From: Cadophora sp. MPI-SDFR-AT-0126
Lineage: Eukaryota; Ascomycota; Leotiomycetes; Helotiales; Ploettnerulaceae
Direction of reading: 5' to 3'
Length of the DNA: 64,000 nt
Assembly: GCA_020747065.1 (NCBI GenBank)
Contig: JAGMVK010000016.1
Coordinates: 1,334,626 to 1,398,625, forward strand
The translations under genes and the position numbers were made by a program. Within the stretch, counting starts at the first letter, position 1, and each line of letters begins with the position of its first letter. Positions 33,029 to 42,216 of the stretch are shown here, one piece after another. The notes below the pieces were generated by a model. It did not search any database, had not been told where the DNA came from, and worked only from the letters and a program-made list of their open reading frames with translations.

Positions 33029-33304
33029 TGTGGTGGGGATTGGCTCGGTAAAACTTTTGTCACCTGACTCATGCACTCCGCATTGTACTTAAGTTGAGAC
33101 CTTCTTTGAGAGATCTTGCAATGAACAATAGCACTTTTCCTTCTGATAGGATTTACACTTCTTTCTCTAATTGACAATTCGTACTCTTTGGATATGTGAT
33201 ATCTTTTGATTTCGTCTATCTGTTATTTCTTGAACCTTACACCTTATGTACCTTGCATTTGCTACCCTCTTGTCGTGTGGGGGATTGGGGTCCTCCCCTC
33301 CACA
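33029..33304 (+). repeat. 3' LTR of the gypsy element
   Basis: 276 bp, one difference from the 5' LTR. Confidence 0.97.
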
Positions 33305-33900
33305 GTATCTTCACTGAATTAAAGTAATAGCGGTAGATTAGTGTACATATAGATAAGTAAGAGAGATAGTAGAGTATTTTCTCTTCTGATATAAGCAATA
33401 GATAGCGCATTAAGCAGAGATACTTCAATATACAGATATATATAGAAGCAATATTTCCTTCTATTTAAGAAGGAAATCACTATCAGATAACAAATACTAG
33501 ACTCTGAATATAAAAGTTATTTAAGTAATAATATAATTCGTAATAGCCACCGGCTAATTCGATGCAAACTAACTGCAGATAAGTCAGAGCACTTAACCCG
33601 CGACACCCGACCTAACCTATACCTATTACCTCGTACTACAGATACTAAGCACCGCTTCAGTTGCCGAAGATAAGATACTAAATACTTAGAGAATTGCCTT
33701 TAAGCTAGTCTACTAACAATACTACTAACCCACGAGAATCCGTAAGAAATAGGAAAGAAGAGGAAACATAGGCTAGAAATGAACTTTGTATGAGCTCGAA
33801 GGAGACTAGGGCAATTCTTAGGAAATGTATTAGTAGATTAGTGATAGTTGCCCTCTCGGCTCAGCCGCCGGGCGTAATAAATTGTATGTGTGTGTGTGTG
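33305..33900 (+). mobile_element. Tad1-like LINE, downstream segment
   Basis: Continues the LINE interrupted at 21340: with one GTAT removed the junction reads in frame N-T-Y-L-H. Then come VEYFLF and NISFYL, matching the C-terminal cysteine-containing region and the NLSFYLGG motif of fungal Tad1-like proteins, again with many stops. It ends with GCCGCCGGGCGTAATAAATT and a TG microsatellite, as many fungal LINE 3' ends do. Confidence 0.8.
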
Positions 33901-33901
33901 T
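33886..33901 (+). repeat. (TG)n microsatellite at LINE 3' end
   Basis: Eight TG units following AATTGTA. Probably the simple-repeat tail of the LINE. Confidence 0.8.
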
Positions 33902-34570
33902 AAAATGATTGACTAATAATCTAGCGACACGCAATTCGCCTTTTACTATAGTCTTCGTAAAAAAAAAAATTCAGTTCAAAGAGGAGTTCTCACTTAACCA
34001 TCTCCATGTTGTTCTTGGCTAGCATATCCGCTTGGTATTCAGTCTTGCAGCTCCGTGATTGCACTTTTCAAGTGATAACACACTGGGGCGCCTTGAATAT
34101 GTCCTATCTTTTTCTGGCACTCTCAAAGGGATGATGCTAATCTCGAACTATTCATCATTCTCCCTTGTGATCGAGAATGGTGGATTAAACACAGTTTGCC
34201 TTGTGGCTAGGGATAAACTTCTTCTCCCAGAGACTGGAGAAATGTATCATGAATAGCACAAAGAATTTATGAACAGCATGGACGATTGAAAGGGCGAATT
34301 TATTCTACTTCTAAATTCTCCTTATGTGCATTGCATTGTGCATCATATTTTCAGTCGGACGACTCGTCGGCTCCTTCTTAGCAAGTCGACCCAAGTACAA
34401 AATGGGGAGAGTGGACGAGTCAATCTGTTCCACTCGTGAAAGGACGGCGTAAATCACGAAGTGAATGAAGTCCTTGAATCACGACAGCTGAAAGTAGGGT
34501 TGACTGTTGGGGCTGTGAATGGGAATGGTAGGCTTGATCCCCAGCGGTCACTGACAGTCACTCTGGGGAC
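33902..34570. other. no gene recognised
   Basis: Return to GC-balanced unique sequence after the LINE. A 65-codon frame at 34059-34256 has no recognisable feature. The last part should be the promoter of the secreted-protein gene. Confidence 0.35.
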
Positions 34571-34577
34571 ATAAATA
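34571..34577 (+). promoter_or_regulatory. TATA-like box of the secreted-protein gene
   Basis: ATAAATA, followed by a pyrimidine-rich stretch, about 95 bases before the first predicted 5'-UTR intron. Confidence 0.45.
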
Positions 34578-34666
34578 CCCTCCCATCTCCGTCCAACCTC
34601 CTATTCTGTCTGTACACAAACATCAAAAACTTTCTGCCTCGGACACATAACAACTAAATCCTCACA

Positions 34667-34813
34667 GTATGTATGCAGCCAGCCCCCTGGGTATCACAGC
34701 ACTGACACCTTACAGAACTGAAACCGATCCACACAACAACTTTAACTACACACACCACTTATTCCAGGTAAGCCTCGGCTACCTAGCCCTCCAAGTTCTT
34801 CATAACTAAGCAG
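34667..34813 (+). other. two predicted 5'-UTR introns and a short upstream ORF
   Basis: Intron A, 34667-34715: donor GTATGT, branch CTGAC, acceptor TACAG. Intron B, 34768-34813: donor GTAAGC, branch-like ACTAAG, acceptor CAG. After splicing, an upstream ATG at 34843 encodes six codons (MFFTSC, stop) and overlaps the next ATG (34857), so it could reduce translation from that start. Confidence 0.5.
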
Positions 34814-34922
34814 AAAGATACCCTCGCAACGAGAAAGCGAAGATGTTTTTCACATCATGCTAACGAAAACAAGACAGCTCCTCCGCAAACCCACACGAAC
34901 ACGCACACCTCGATCCGTCGGA

Positions 34923-35492
34923 ATGAAGTATACTAGCATCCCAGCTATTTTCAACTCCCTCATGCTCTCCCTGGCCATCGTAGTGACCGCGGCCCCAACC
35001 ATTTCCACCTCAGAGACACCCAGCCCCCTCGACATCGTCAACACCACCACTCCTGATATCTCCACGATCAGCTCCCGTGATTATTTCGGCCTCGAATACC
35101 TCGACCTCGGTAACGGCATCTCGTTCCAGCCCTGCTTCCCTAACCGCCAACAACCAAACATGTGCACCGTATCTTTCATCGAGCGCCCCGACTGGAACTC
35201 CGAGGTTCAGCTGTTCATATACGATAACGAGTGCAAGCGCATCGGAGAGAACTATCACGTCCCTCGCAACTTGCTCGCTGCGAAGTGGGGTTGGGGAATG
35301 TCGTCTGAACTTCCAAAGTACCTCGTCTTGTCCATCGCTCGTAACTGGGAGCCAAGTCAGAGCAATGGCGTCAAGTTAGATTATGGTGACGCGCATTTCA
35401 AGCCCTTTGTCAAGTCACCATTCCCACCGGAGTTCACCAGAAAGGGTCACATGGGCCCTTACACGGTTTTCCGAGCTGCTTTCCCTAGGTAG
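34923..35492 (+). CDS. small secreted protein
   Basis: 189 residues from ATG 34923; the frame also has an ATG at 34857 that would add a basic 22-residue extension. I prefer 34923 because it gives a clear signal peptide (MKYTSIPAIFNSLMLSLAIV, cleavage after an Ala near residue 23-24). The mature part starts with a Ser/Thr/Pro-rich stretch, then a compact domain with three Cys (PCFPN, MCTVSF, NECKRIG), which suggests one disulphide and one unpaired Cys. No catalytic motif and no family recognised. A small secreted protein beside transposons near a telomere fits an effector-like or cell-wall protein profile, but that is inference from context. Confidence 0.7.
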   Translation: MKYTSIPAIFNSLMLSLAIVVTAAPTISTSETPSPLDIVNTTTPDISTISSRDYFGLEYLDLGNGISFQPCFPNRQQPNMCTVSFIERPDWNSEVQLFIYDNECKRIGENYHVPRNLLAAKWGWGMSSELPKYLVLSIARNWEPSQSNGVKLDYGDAHFKPFVKSPFPPEFTRKGHMGPYTVFRAAFPR

Positions 35493-35921
35493 GTCTCGAT
35501 GAGGGTGATGTTGGAAACATGCTGATATTTTCGACAGGTGGTAAATCGCTGATGGGGGTGGCGTTATATTTGGAAGTGGCGGCCTCTCTTGACTCGGTGA
35601 CTCAATATATTTAGTGTTGACTGTGTTATGTTAAAGGGATGATTGTAGAAAGCGCGGTGTGGCATGAGAGTAACGGAGACTTCGGATGACATAATAGCCT
35701 GGCTTGATAGAAACTATGTAATCGTGTTGTGAACCTTCCGATCTTCTAAAACCCTATGCAGGTATCAAACTCGATGTTCTATCTTTTAAGTCCATTCCGA
35801 GTTGTCTGAAACTAAGTATTTGGTTTGTTCTAACTGCTCCAGCATCACTAAGCGACCCATGTTCGTTGAGGTTCAGTCTCTAGGCAGCCTTTGTTGCCCA
35901 GTGCCCACCAAATCATGACAG
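35493..35921. other. intergenic between convergent genes
   Basis: 3' flank of the secreted-protein gene (plus) and of the FKBP gene (minus). Nothing else seen. Confidence 0.5.
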
Positions 35922-36605
35922 CTACTTGGAAGGACGAGCACCGCCACCAATAGCCATCAATTCAGTGTAAAATACTGTGTTCGTAGTCAGAGAGATGGTC
36001 TTTTACATGGAGAAGATCGCATACTCAGCGTCGAGTTGGCTGGAATCGGACCCACAGCATGATCACCATATCCAAACGCAGGAGGCAAAGTCAGATTTCT
36101 AATATTTGTCAGAAACGAACAAAGACTGGATTCATTGAGTCGTCTCGGCGACATTCCAAGGGACGAAGACTGGTGGGGATACGAAAACTGAGTACGCACC
36201 TCTGATCACCGATGCATATATCCAGGAGACCTAGTTCCTATCTCAAGGGAGAGAGGTTTGTCAGATAATAGTTTCCTGGATGAATATCTCAAGAAGCAAG
36301 GAGAATACGTACCCTTTGATGACTTCCCCACCGCCGATTGTGAAAGCGAATGGTTGAGGAGCGCTGCCGGCATAGCCTGTGCGAAGGTGTCAGCGTTATT
36401 CCCAAGATCCAAATATATACTGATACGTACTGGAATCAAACAGAGTTCCATCAGTGAGCGTCCCATTATAGTTCACCGAGATCAGATATCCATTCTTCGT
36501 CTTCAGAGTACAATCCCTGGAGCGAATGACCTCGATCGTCAGACCATCTTCCGCAACGACGGAACTGATTGCAGCGAGGGCAAGGAAAACCAAGAAATTT
36601 CTCAT
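35922..36605 (-). CDS. secretory-pathway FKBP-type peptidyl-prolyl isomerase
   Basis: Five exons: 36431-36605, 36309-36376, 36200-36237, 36025-36098, 35922-35974; 135 residues. FKBPs catalyse cis-trans isomerisation of Xaa-Pro bonds; this one starts with a signal peptide (MRNFLVFLALAAISSVVAED), so it should act in the ER or be secreted, like FKBP13/FKB2. The core is present: VNYNGTLTDGTLFDSSY, FAFTIGGGEVIKG, LGLLDICIGDQ, LTLPPAFGYGD, GPIPANSTLIFYTEL. The pocket Trp (W59 of FKBP12) is Tyr in this model. Exon 2 must use donor GTATTC; the stronger-looking GTACGT four bases upstream would put a stop next. No ER-retention signal at the C-terminus (ARPSK). Confidence 0.85.
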
Positions 36606-36883
36606 ATTTAGATCTTTCCGTGGTGTTTTTGTTGTGTGAGAAATATCGGGGACGTCTTGTTCTTGTAGATGCAGTCGATGCAGCCACCTTTTCAGGCTGA
36701 ATGTGGCTATCTCGAATTGATCACCCGGCAATTCACACAAAGGATCTTTTCAAAGGAGTTACAGCAGCCACAAGCGAGATATCTTACGTGCGACTTAGGC
36801 TGGAATGTCACTGGCCGAAGTTCTTCAAAATGAAACGTTTCTCTAGTTATACAGTGCTACATGCTGCGGACTCAATGCGGAGT

Positions 36884-37140
36884 TCACAAATGAGGGGTAT
36901 TCAACGCCGTCGCCATCAAAAGCCCGGAAATCAACCCGACAATCGGGGGCGTGATGAACCAGCCCATAATAATAAAGCCGCTTTGTTTCCAGTTGACAGC
37001 CTTTAGGTCGCCGTTGCATAATCCGACGCCGATGGTTGCCCCGAGTTGACACTGCGTCGTCGAGACTGGAAGCCCAAATTTTGATGCCAGGAGAACAGTC
37101 AATGGGGTGGCCACGTTAATCGGAAATCCTCGAGTAGGAC
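36884..37140 (-). pseudogene. PHO89/PiT-type phosphate symporter, 3' fragment
   Basis: About 85 codons ending at TGA 36884-36886. It carries the second PiT signature, LASKFGLPVSTTQCQLGATI, then GVGLCNGDLKAVNWK and a last membrane segment (GLISGLLMATALN). This is the C-terminal end of sodium:phosphate symporters related to PHO89. The open frame ends at a junction near 37140 with a broken gypsy element on the same strand; the N-terminal ~85% of the gene is missing. The remaining sequence is not RIP-mutated. Confidence 0.85.
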
Positions 37141-37144
37141 TAAC

Positions 37145-38300
37145 GTGAGTGATTTTGTTCCCTAATGATCGAACGACTTGGCTCGGCAGAGCCGGTCCAG
37201 CGTCTCCCTAATGAGGGGAATTGGGTATCGATTCTTCACAGTGATCGCATTGAGGGCTCTATAATCTACACAAAAACGCAATTCACCTCCTGGCTTCCTG
37301 ACAAAGATAACTGGGGAAGCCGCAGGTGATCTTGAGGCTCGGATGAACTCTTTTCCCAAATTCTGCTCCAGGAACTCGCGTAAAAACTAGTAGCTCCCCT
37401 CTTGACATGTCGTACATGGGTCCGAATGGTGGTTCGGCTCCTTCCTTGAGCTTTCTGTATCTTGTAGTGATACTGACGGTGAGGGGGCAGCTTGTCTGCC
37501 TCTTTCTTCGAAAACACGTCCAGGAACCCATAGTACTCGTTGGGGAGCTTCTCCCGAGGGTCGATCGTCACCTTGGGTACAAGAGCTTTTTCGATGTCTT
37601 GTAAAGTCACAGCGATAATTGTATGCCCTTTGGGGGTTCTCCTCGCCTTGTCCGCTAGTGCAAATGGGGCAGCTCCAACTATGCAAATATCAAGTGCTTG
37701 GATGGTATTCCTTTCCTAAGGGATTCCTCGTACTTCAATACGTTGTTTGACTCCACAGGTCTGACGGCAGTGGCTTGAGGTGCAAGTGAGCGTGTCCTTC
37801 TGCCATGATATCGTGGGATCGTGGACCTGCATCCGTGGTATTCCTAAAACAATCGGGTGTTGACTGAGTTTGGCAACAAAACAGGGCAGAACCTCTCGGT
37901 GCCCTTGAATATCGATGGGGAGTTGTACAAGGTGCGTGATTTGTCCAGCGGCTGACTGACGGCCGTCTACCACCTCCAGTCAGCGAGATTTGTGTAATCG
38001 TTGAAGTGGAAGTTTGTGATTGCGCACGAATGTTTGGTCAATGAAAGCAGTTCCATTTGCTCCACTATCTACCAGAGAGGTCGTCGAGACACGCTCTCCA
38101 CCAGTGTCTACAGAACAGGGGTTCTAGAGTTTGTGGTCGACAATGTCCTGGGAAATCAGAATCGTTGTACAATAGACGCGCGATACGGATGGCAAGTAGG
38201 AAGTGGAGGTGATGACCTTGGTCTCTGCCTTGGTTGGCCGCATGAGATGGATTCTGGCTGGAGGCGAGGGGGTCGATAGCCGAAGAAGGTGAGATTATAG
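37145..38300 (-). mobile_element. broken gypsy retrotransposon fragment (protease to RT)
   Basis: Minus strand, several frames. From high to low coordinate: a gag-end stretch (about 38110-38290), protease with LVDSGANGTAFIDQTFV (catalytic Asp-Ser-Gly, about 38060) interrupted by TGA at an ancestral Trp, the HPIVLGIPRM block, then the pre-RT linker and RT N-terminus ([20 protein letters not shown], about 37270). Frames change near 37380 and 37470. No LTRs found. It is unrelated in sequence to the intact 21-33 kb element and belongs to the PR-RT type of gypsy pol. GC content is normal. Confidence 0.85.
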
Positions 38301-38720
38301 GCTTGCCGCAGGCACAAGGTAGCAAGGAAATTTGGAGGAGGAAAAGGAGTAACAAGTAGTGTAGAGCCTTCCTCATAAGTACTAGCAACCAGTAAAAGAA
38401 TCGATATCCATAATTCACCTCTCTTGTCCTTGAATCATTACCGAATAGTGTCCAGTCTGAACATCAACAGTAACTTTCTCCTCCGTCCCATACGTCAATC
38501 TCTAAAAGGGCTTGTCTTAAATCAGTGACCCACTGTTGCACAATCGATGAATCTGATAGCATAGGATGGTGTGCACATCAAACTGTTGGAACCTGAATCA
38601 GACTGAGACGTGAACTCAACCAAGAACTAAATCGTGTTGAGTATTAAATTGACACGGATAACAATTGCACCAACAGTTTGTCAAGAACTAAGACTAAACA
38701 AAAGAAAGACAAAGCAACCA
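38301..38720. other. 3' flank of the GH64-CBM6-GH18 gene
   Basis: No gene seen. It should contain the 3' untranslated region and terminator of the hydrolase gene. Confidence 0.4.
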
Positions 38721-41700
38721 CTACAACTTTGCTCCACTCCGCACCGCCACCACTTGGCTTCCTGGGAACTGTTGCCGCAAGTTATCGTACTTGGACTGTG
38801 GATAATTCAAGAGGTTATTACTCTTGTCCAGAGCCGCGTAGTTCCCACCTCCAAGGGCATTAGCAACAACCCAAACCAAACTCTGAGTTCCCTTCTTATC
38901 TGCGCTACTCTCCCACCACATCGCACCACCAAGTCCCTTCTGCTTGATATAATCCGCCTTTAGCTTTTCCACTTGGGGCGTATCGTATGTGACCATCATC
39001 CTTCTCGCAGGATCATAACTCCAACTTGCTATCAAACTAGAGTCGAGCTGTTCCGTAGCTCCAGGGCGGGGCAACGCCTTATAGTCCCACACACCAGCTT
39101 CCCAGCTTCCAGGGGGTTCGGCGCTGCCGACTCCGCCATAGGGCTTCCCAGGGCCGTCAGTGTTGAGGAATGCGCGGCCGTAGATTGGCATCCCGAGGAT
39201 CATCTTTTGTGGGGCAATTCCACCAGTTGTGGTGCAGTATTTGATTGCATCATCCGCGCTAAATTGGGTGCTAGATGGGTTGCTTGTCGATTTGTAGACG
39301 TTTCCTTGGTGGCCAGTTACGGAATCCCAAGAGCCAGCCATATCATAGCTGTGAGCTAGTTAGCAGTTTGAGCCTAACATATTGAGGTAGGTATTGCTGC
39401 TTACGCCATAAGATTCCAGAAGTCCAAATATTTGTCCATCTCTTTTAGATGTAGCATTTTGTAGTTTGTAGGGCCTTTGTTCAAAGTTCATTAATATCTG
39501 AAGGCTGGTGAGACAACAGGAACACTTACCAGCTGGGCACACAGAAGTTAGAAGAAACCTGTATCCACCAGCGGCTTGGGCAGAGTACGCATCCAACGCC
39601 TATTAGATGAACAGCTTCAGTGGTTGCTAAGTGAGCCTCGGAATTACATGACTTACTGCTCGAACTTCTTTGAGAAGGTCCACAAAGTTTCGGGCCTGGC
39701 CATCATCTGCAGTTGTACGTAAGTAAACCGGGAATATCATCGTAACGGAAGCTTTGACATACCCGCAGGATACTCCCAATCGATGTCAATGCCTGACATT
39801 CATTAGTAATCATACCCGAAAAAGCAAATGGACGCCTTTACCGTCAAATCCCAAGTCTTTGACAAGTTGGACTGCACTCTGAGCAAATTTCGCCCTGCCT
39901 TGCTGAGTGCTCGCCGGTCTTGCAAAGTTGTCCCTATACGACCATCCGCCAATGCAAAGCAGCACCTTCAAATGCCTGTACTTCTTTTTGAGAAGGAAGA
40001 GTTGCTTGACGCAGCCATACACATTAGTTCCGACGTCATTCCAAGAGTCAGTCGGATAGTGCTTGTCTGTGTCAGACCAGGGATCGGTCAAAACACTGTT
40101 ACCAGTTTGTCAGTAGCTGTAATTTCATTCATAGTATATATACGTACACTTCTCCAGTGTCGGGTTTGACATTTGCAAACGCATAGTTGATATGCGTGAG
40201 CTGGTCCCCTGGCAGGTCCTGCGGATTGTGGTTTCGCGCATAGATTGCCTATTCATAAGAAATTAGCACGCAATGTTAAAGATGACTAGCTTGTACAACA
40301 GAGTAATTGAGAACTGCAAAAGTGATTTCTGGTGAATAATCAGGCAAGTTTGGGGAGTTTCGAAAGTAAGGTAGCTTCGGCGCTAGCCTATTCTTCGCCA
40401 TATCCCGAGCTGGAAATTCCGAAACAGCACGCAATATAATGAAAATTCAAACTTGGATGGTCTGTAACGTACCCAATTCACAAAATAAGCAACAGTCTTG
40501 AAGCCCTGGTTGGTGGTGACCTTGTTGCCAAATGTAAACCAATTCACATTAAGAAAATCCTCTGGCTGAGCACTGGCAAACCACAAATACACGGTATGGA
40601 CCCCGGTCAGCTTGCTGGTCATGTCCACCGTAACTGTCGTCCAACTCTGCCACCCCCCTGTATTGGTAATCGAAAAACTCGCTACCGGCGTTGCTGTCAA
40701 GCTATCTATTCTCAACTGCACTGTCCCGCTGACCCCGGGCGCGGCTCCCGAGGCAACTCGTGCAATGAACACATTCATACCGCTGCTGTGGAAGTCAACT
40801 TTGTTGTACCCAACCCAATCTCCGTTGGCGATCCAACCAATGTTGTGGCCTCCATCTACATCTGTGGTAGGTTCTGTCTTTATTCCATTGTTAGTGTCAA
40901 AGTTTTCGGCCTGGATGCGGGATGCCGCGTCGAGTGGAGAAGTCTGGTCACCGCCGACAACAATAGTGAGGAGGGAGGGATTCGAGTCGAAAACTGAACC
41001 TGATTGGTCAAGTCCACCGCTTGGTGCAACATCATCGTATGGGAAGGCATAGCCCCTCGTATCGGGGCTTGCTGTGTGAACTATGCGGGAGTAGTGGTTC
41101 GTGATGGGGTATTTGTATGCACTTGGCTGGGCGGCGGGTTCAAAGGACGAAGACAATAGCGTTGAGCGGTTAAGAGCTGCGGCAAGACGTGGAGTCAAGC
41201 CTCTCGTGGCGTCAGTATCAGTAACGAATGGCCCGGTGCTGCAGGAGAAAATGTCCTTTGTGCTGGGTTTGGAGTAGCTGGCAAGGCCACTAAAGTTAAG
41301 AAGATTACCAGAGACTGTGCCTTTAACGACACCGAATCCCGCCTGTGTGTCGACCGAAACTGGCGTGTTACGGTATTTGTCCCAGACAAGATTGACATAG
41401 GGTTCGAAGTACCCATAGAAGAGAGACGGATTCATCACGATGCCAAGATTAGGACTGAGCGCTCTAAGGACCTGTCCCGTAGGCGACTTGACGATCAACT
41501 TGTCCCATCCTTTGCCATCGGCAGCATTTTGGGTAACCAAACCTTTACAAACAGTGTCAAGCCCGTCCTTAGGAATGCCTTTGACCTGCTGAGTCTCGCC
41601 AGAGGCGTTGGTCAGGGACATTGAGATGGGAATCGAAACAAAATCGACGTAGGAGATGTTCGCATAAAGCTGCTGGCTGTTGAGTGTCAATTCGCAGAAC

Positions 41701-42053
41701 CCCCACAAGGAGTTGACATTCGGGTCAGATGGATTCGTGACCGAGGGCTCAACAAGTCCTGGACCCGGATTCAAGAGGAAGACGAGGGGACTGTTGATGG
41801 AGAACCAGATACGCGCTGCGGCAAGCTGGGGGATTATGACAGTGATTGTAGAGCCTGGGGGCCCAAGGCGAATGGTGCAGTCGACGGCCAAGGGGCTTTG
41901 AGTTGTAGGAGGGGAAGCAGGATAATAAGGTTCCCTGCCATTGGCTTTTATGAGGCAGAGTGCATTGCTGTTGCTGATGGCACGACCGGTGATATAAACA
42001 TAGACGGTTCCGGTCGTGGTGTTTTTGAGGTTGATGTTGAGCGTGTTGACCAT
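38721..42053 (-). CDS. GH64-CBM6-GH18 fusion: beta-1,3-glucanase plus chitinase
   Basis: Eight exons: 40473-42053, 40148-40248, 39842-40095, 39763-39792, 39657-39706, 39530-39599, 39405-39474, 38721-39348; 927 residues, every junction in frame. Residues 1-365 are a GH64 (laminaripentaose-producing beta-1,3-glucanase) domain with candidate catalytic Glu121 (FCELTL) and Asp137 (YVDFVS), 16 apart as in the Streptomyces enzyme (E154/D170). About 378-510 is a CBM6 ([23 protein letters not shown]). GH18 begins at ~517 (VAYFVNW) with DGIDIDWE at 645-652, where Glu652 is the acid catalyst, then YAGSWD-like and GGAMWWE blocks. The two enzymes would attack glucan and chitin of fungal walls together. 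ATG 42053 gives no signal peptide; an unseen upstream exon or a cytosolic role is open. No lesions seen. Confidence 0.92.
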
Positions 42054-42209
42054 GATGACGAGGATTGGGTAGGACAGAGTTGGTTCGGAGACTTGGTTGA
42101 CAAAGGTAACGGACTTTTTGAGATTGCTACTCAAGAATTCAATCGGTACAAGGAACCTGGTTGTCGCGAAAGTGGGTGGTCTTTTTAGAACTTACCTTCC
42201 GTACTAGAA

Positions 42210-42216
42210 TTATATA
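42210..42216 (-). promoter_or_regulatory. TATA box upstream of the GH64-CBM6-GH18 gene
   Basis: TATATAA on the minus strand, about 157 bases before the ATG at 42053. An AG/GTAAGT donor-like site follows at about 42196-42191. Confidence 0.45.

Larger units (their letters stand above)
21341..33304 (+). mobile_element. full-length Ty3/gypsy LTR retrotransposon, 11,964 bp
   Basis: Flanked by GTAT on both sides (21337-21340, 33305-33308). Order: 5' LTR, primer-binding site, 892-bp leader, ORF1 (gag-protease), ORF2 (RT-RNase H-integrase), a 3.1-kb region without a recognised gene, polypurine tract, 3' LTR. The RT-RH-IN order and a GPY/F-type integrase tail place it in Ty3/gypsy. The LTRs differ at one of 276 positions (A at 21430, G at 33118) and both ORFs are open, so insertion was recent and the copy escaped RIP although its host LINE is heavily mutated. 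It could be active. Confidence 0.97.

Noticed and set aside
33902..34260. 65-codon frame before the secreted-protein gene
   Set aside because: No ATG in good context, no motif, overlapped by promoter-like sequence.
36200..36320. FKBP as a pseudogene with Trp changed to TAG
   Set aside because: That needs donor GTACGT with a weak GAG acceptor; donor GTATTC with a TAG acceptor gives an intact frame through all later exons, so I prefer the intact model and flag the choice.
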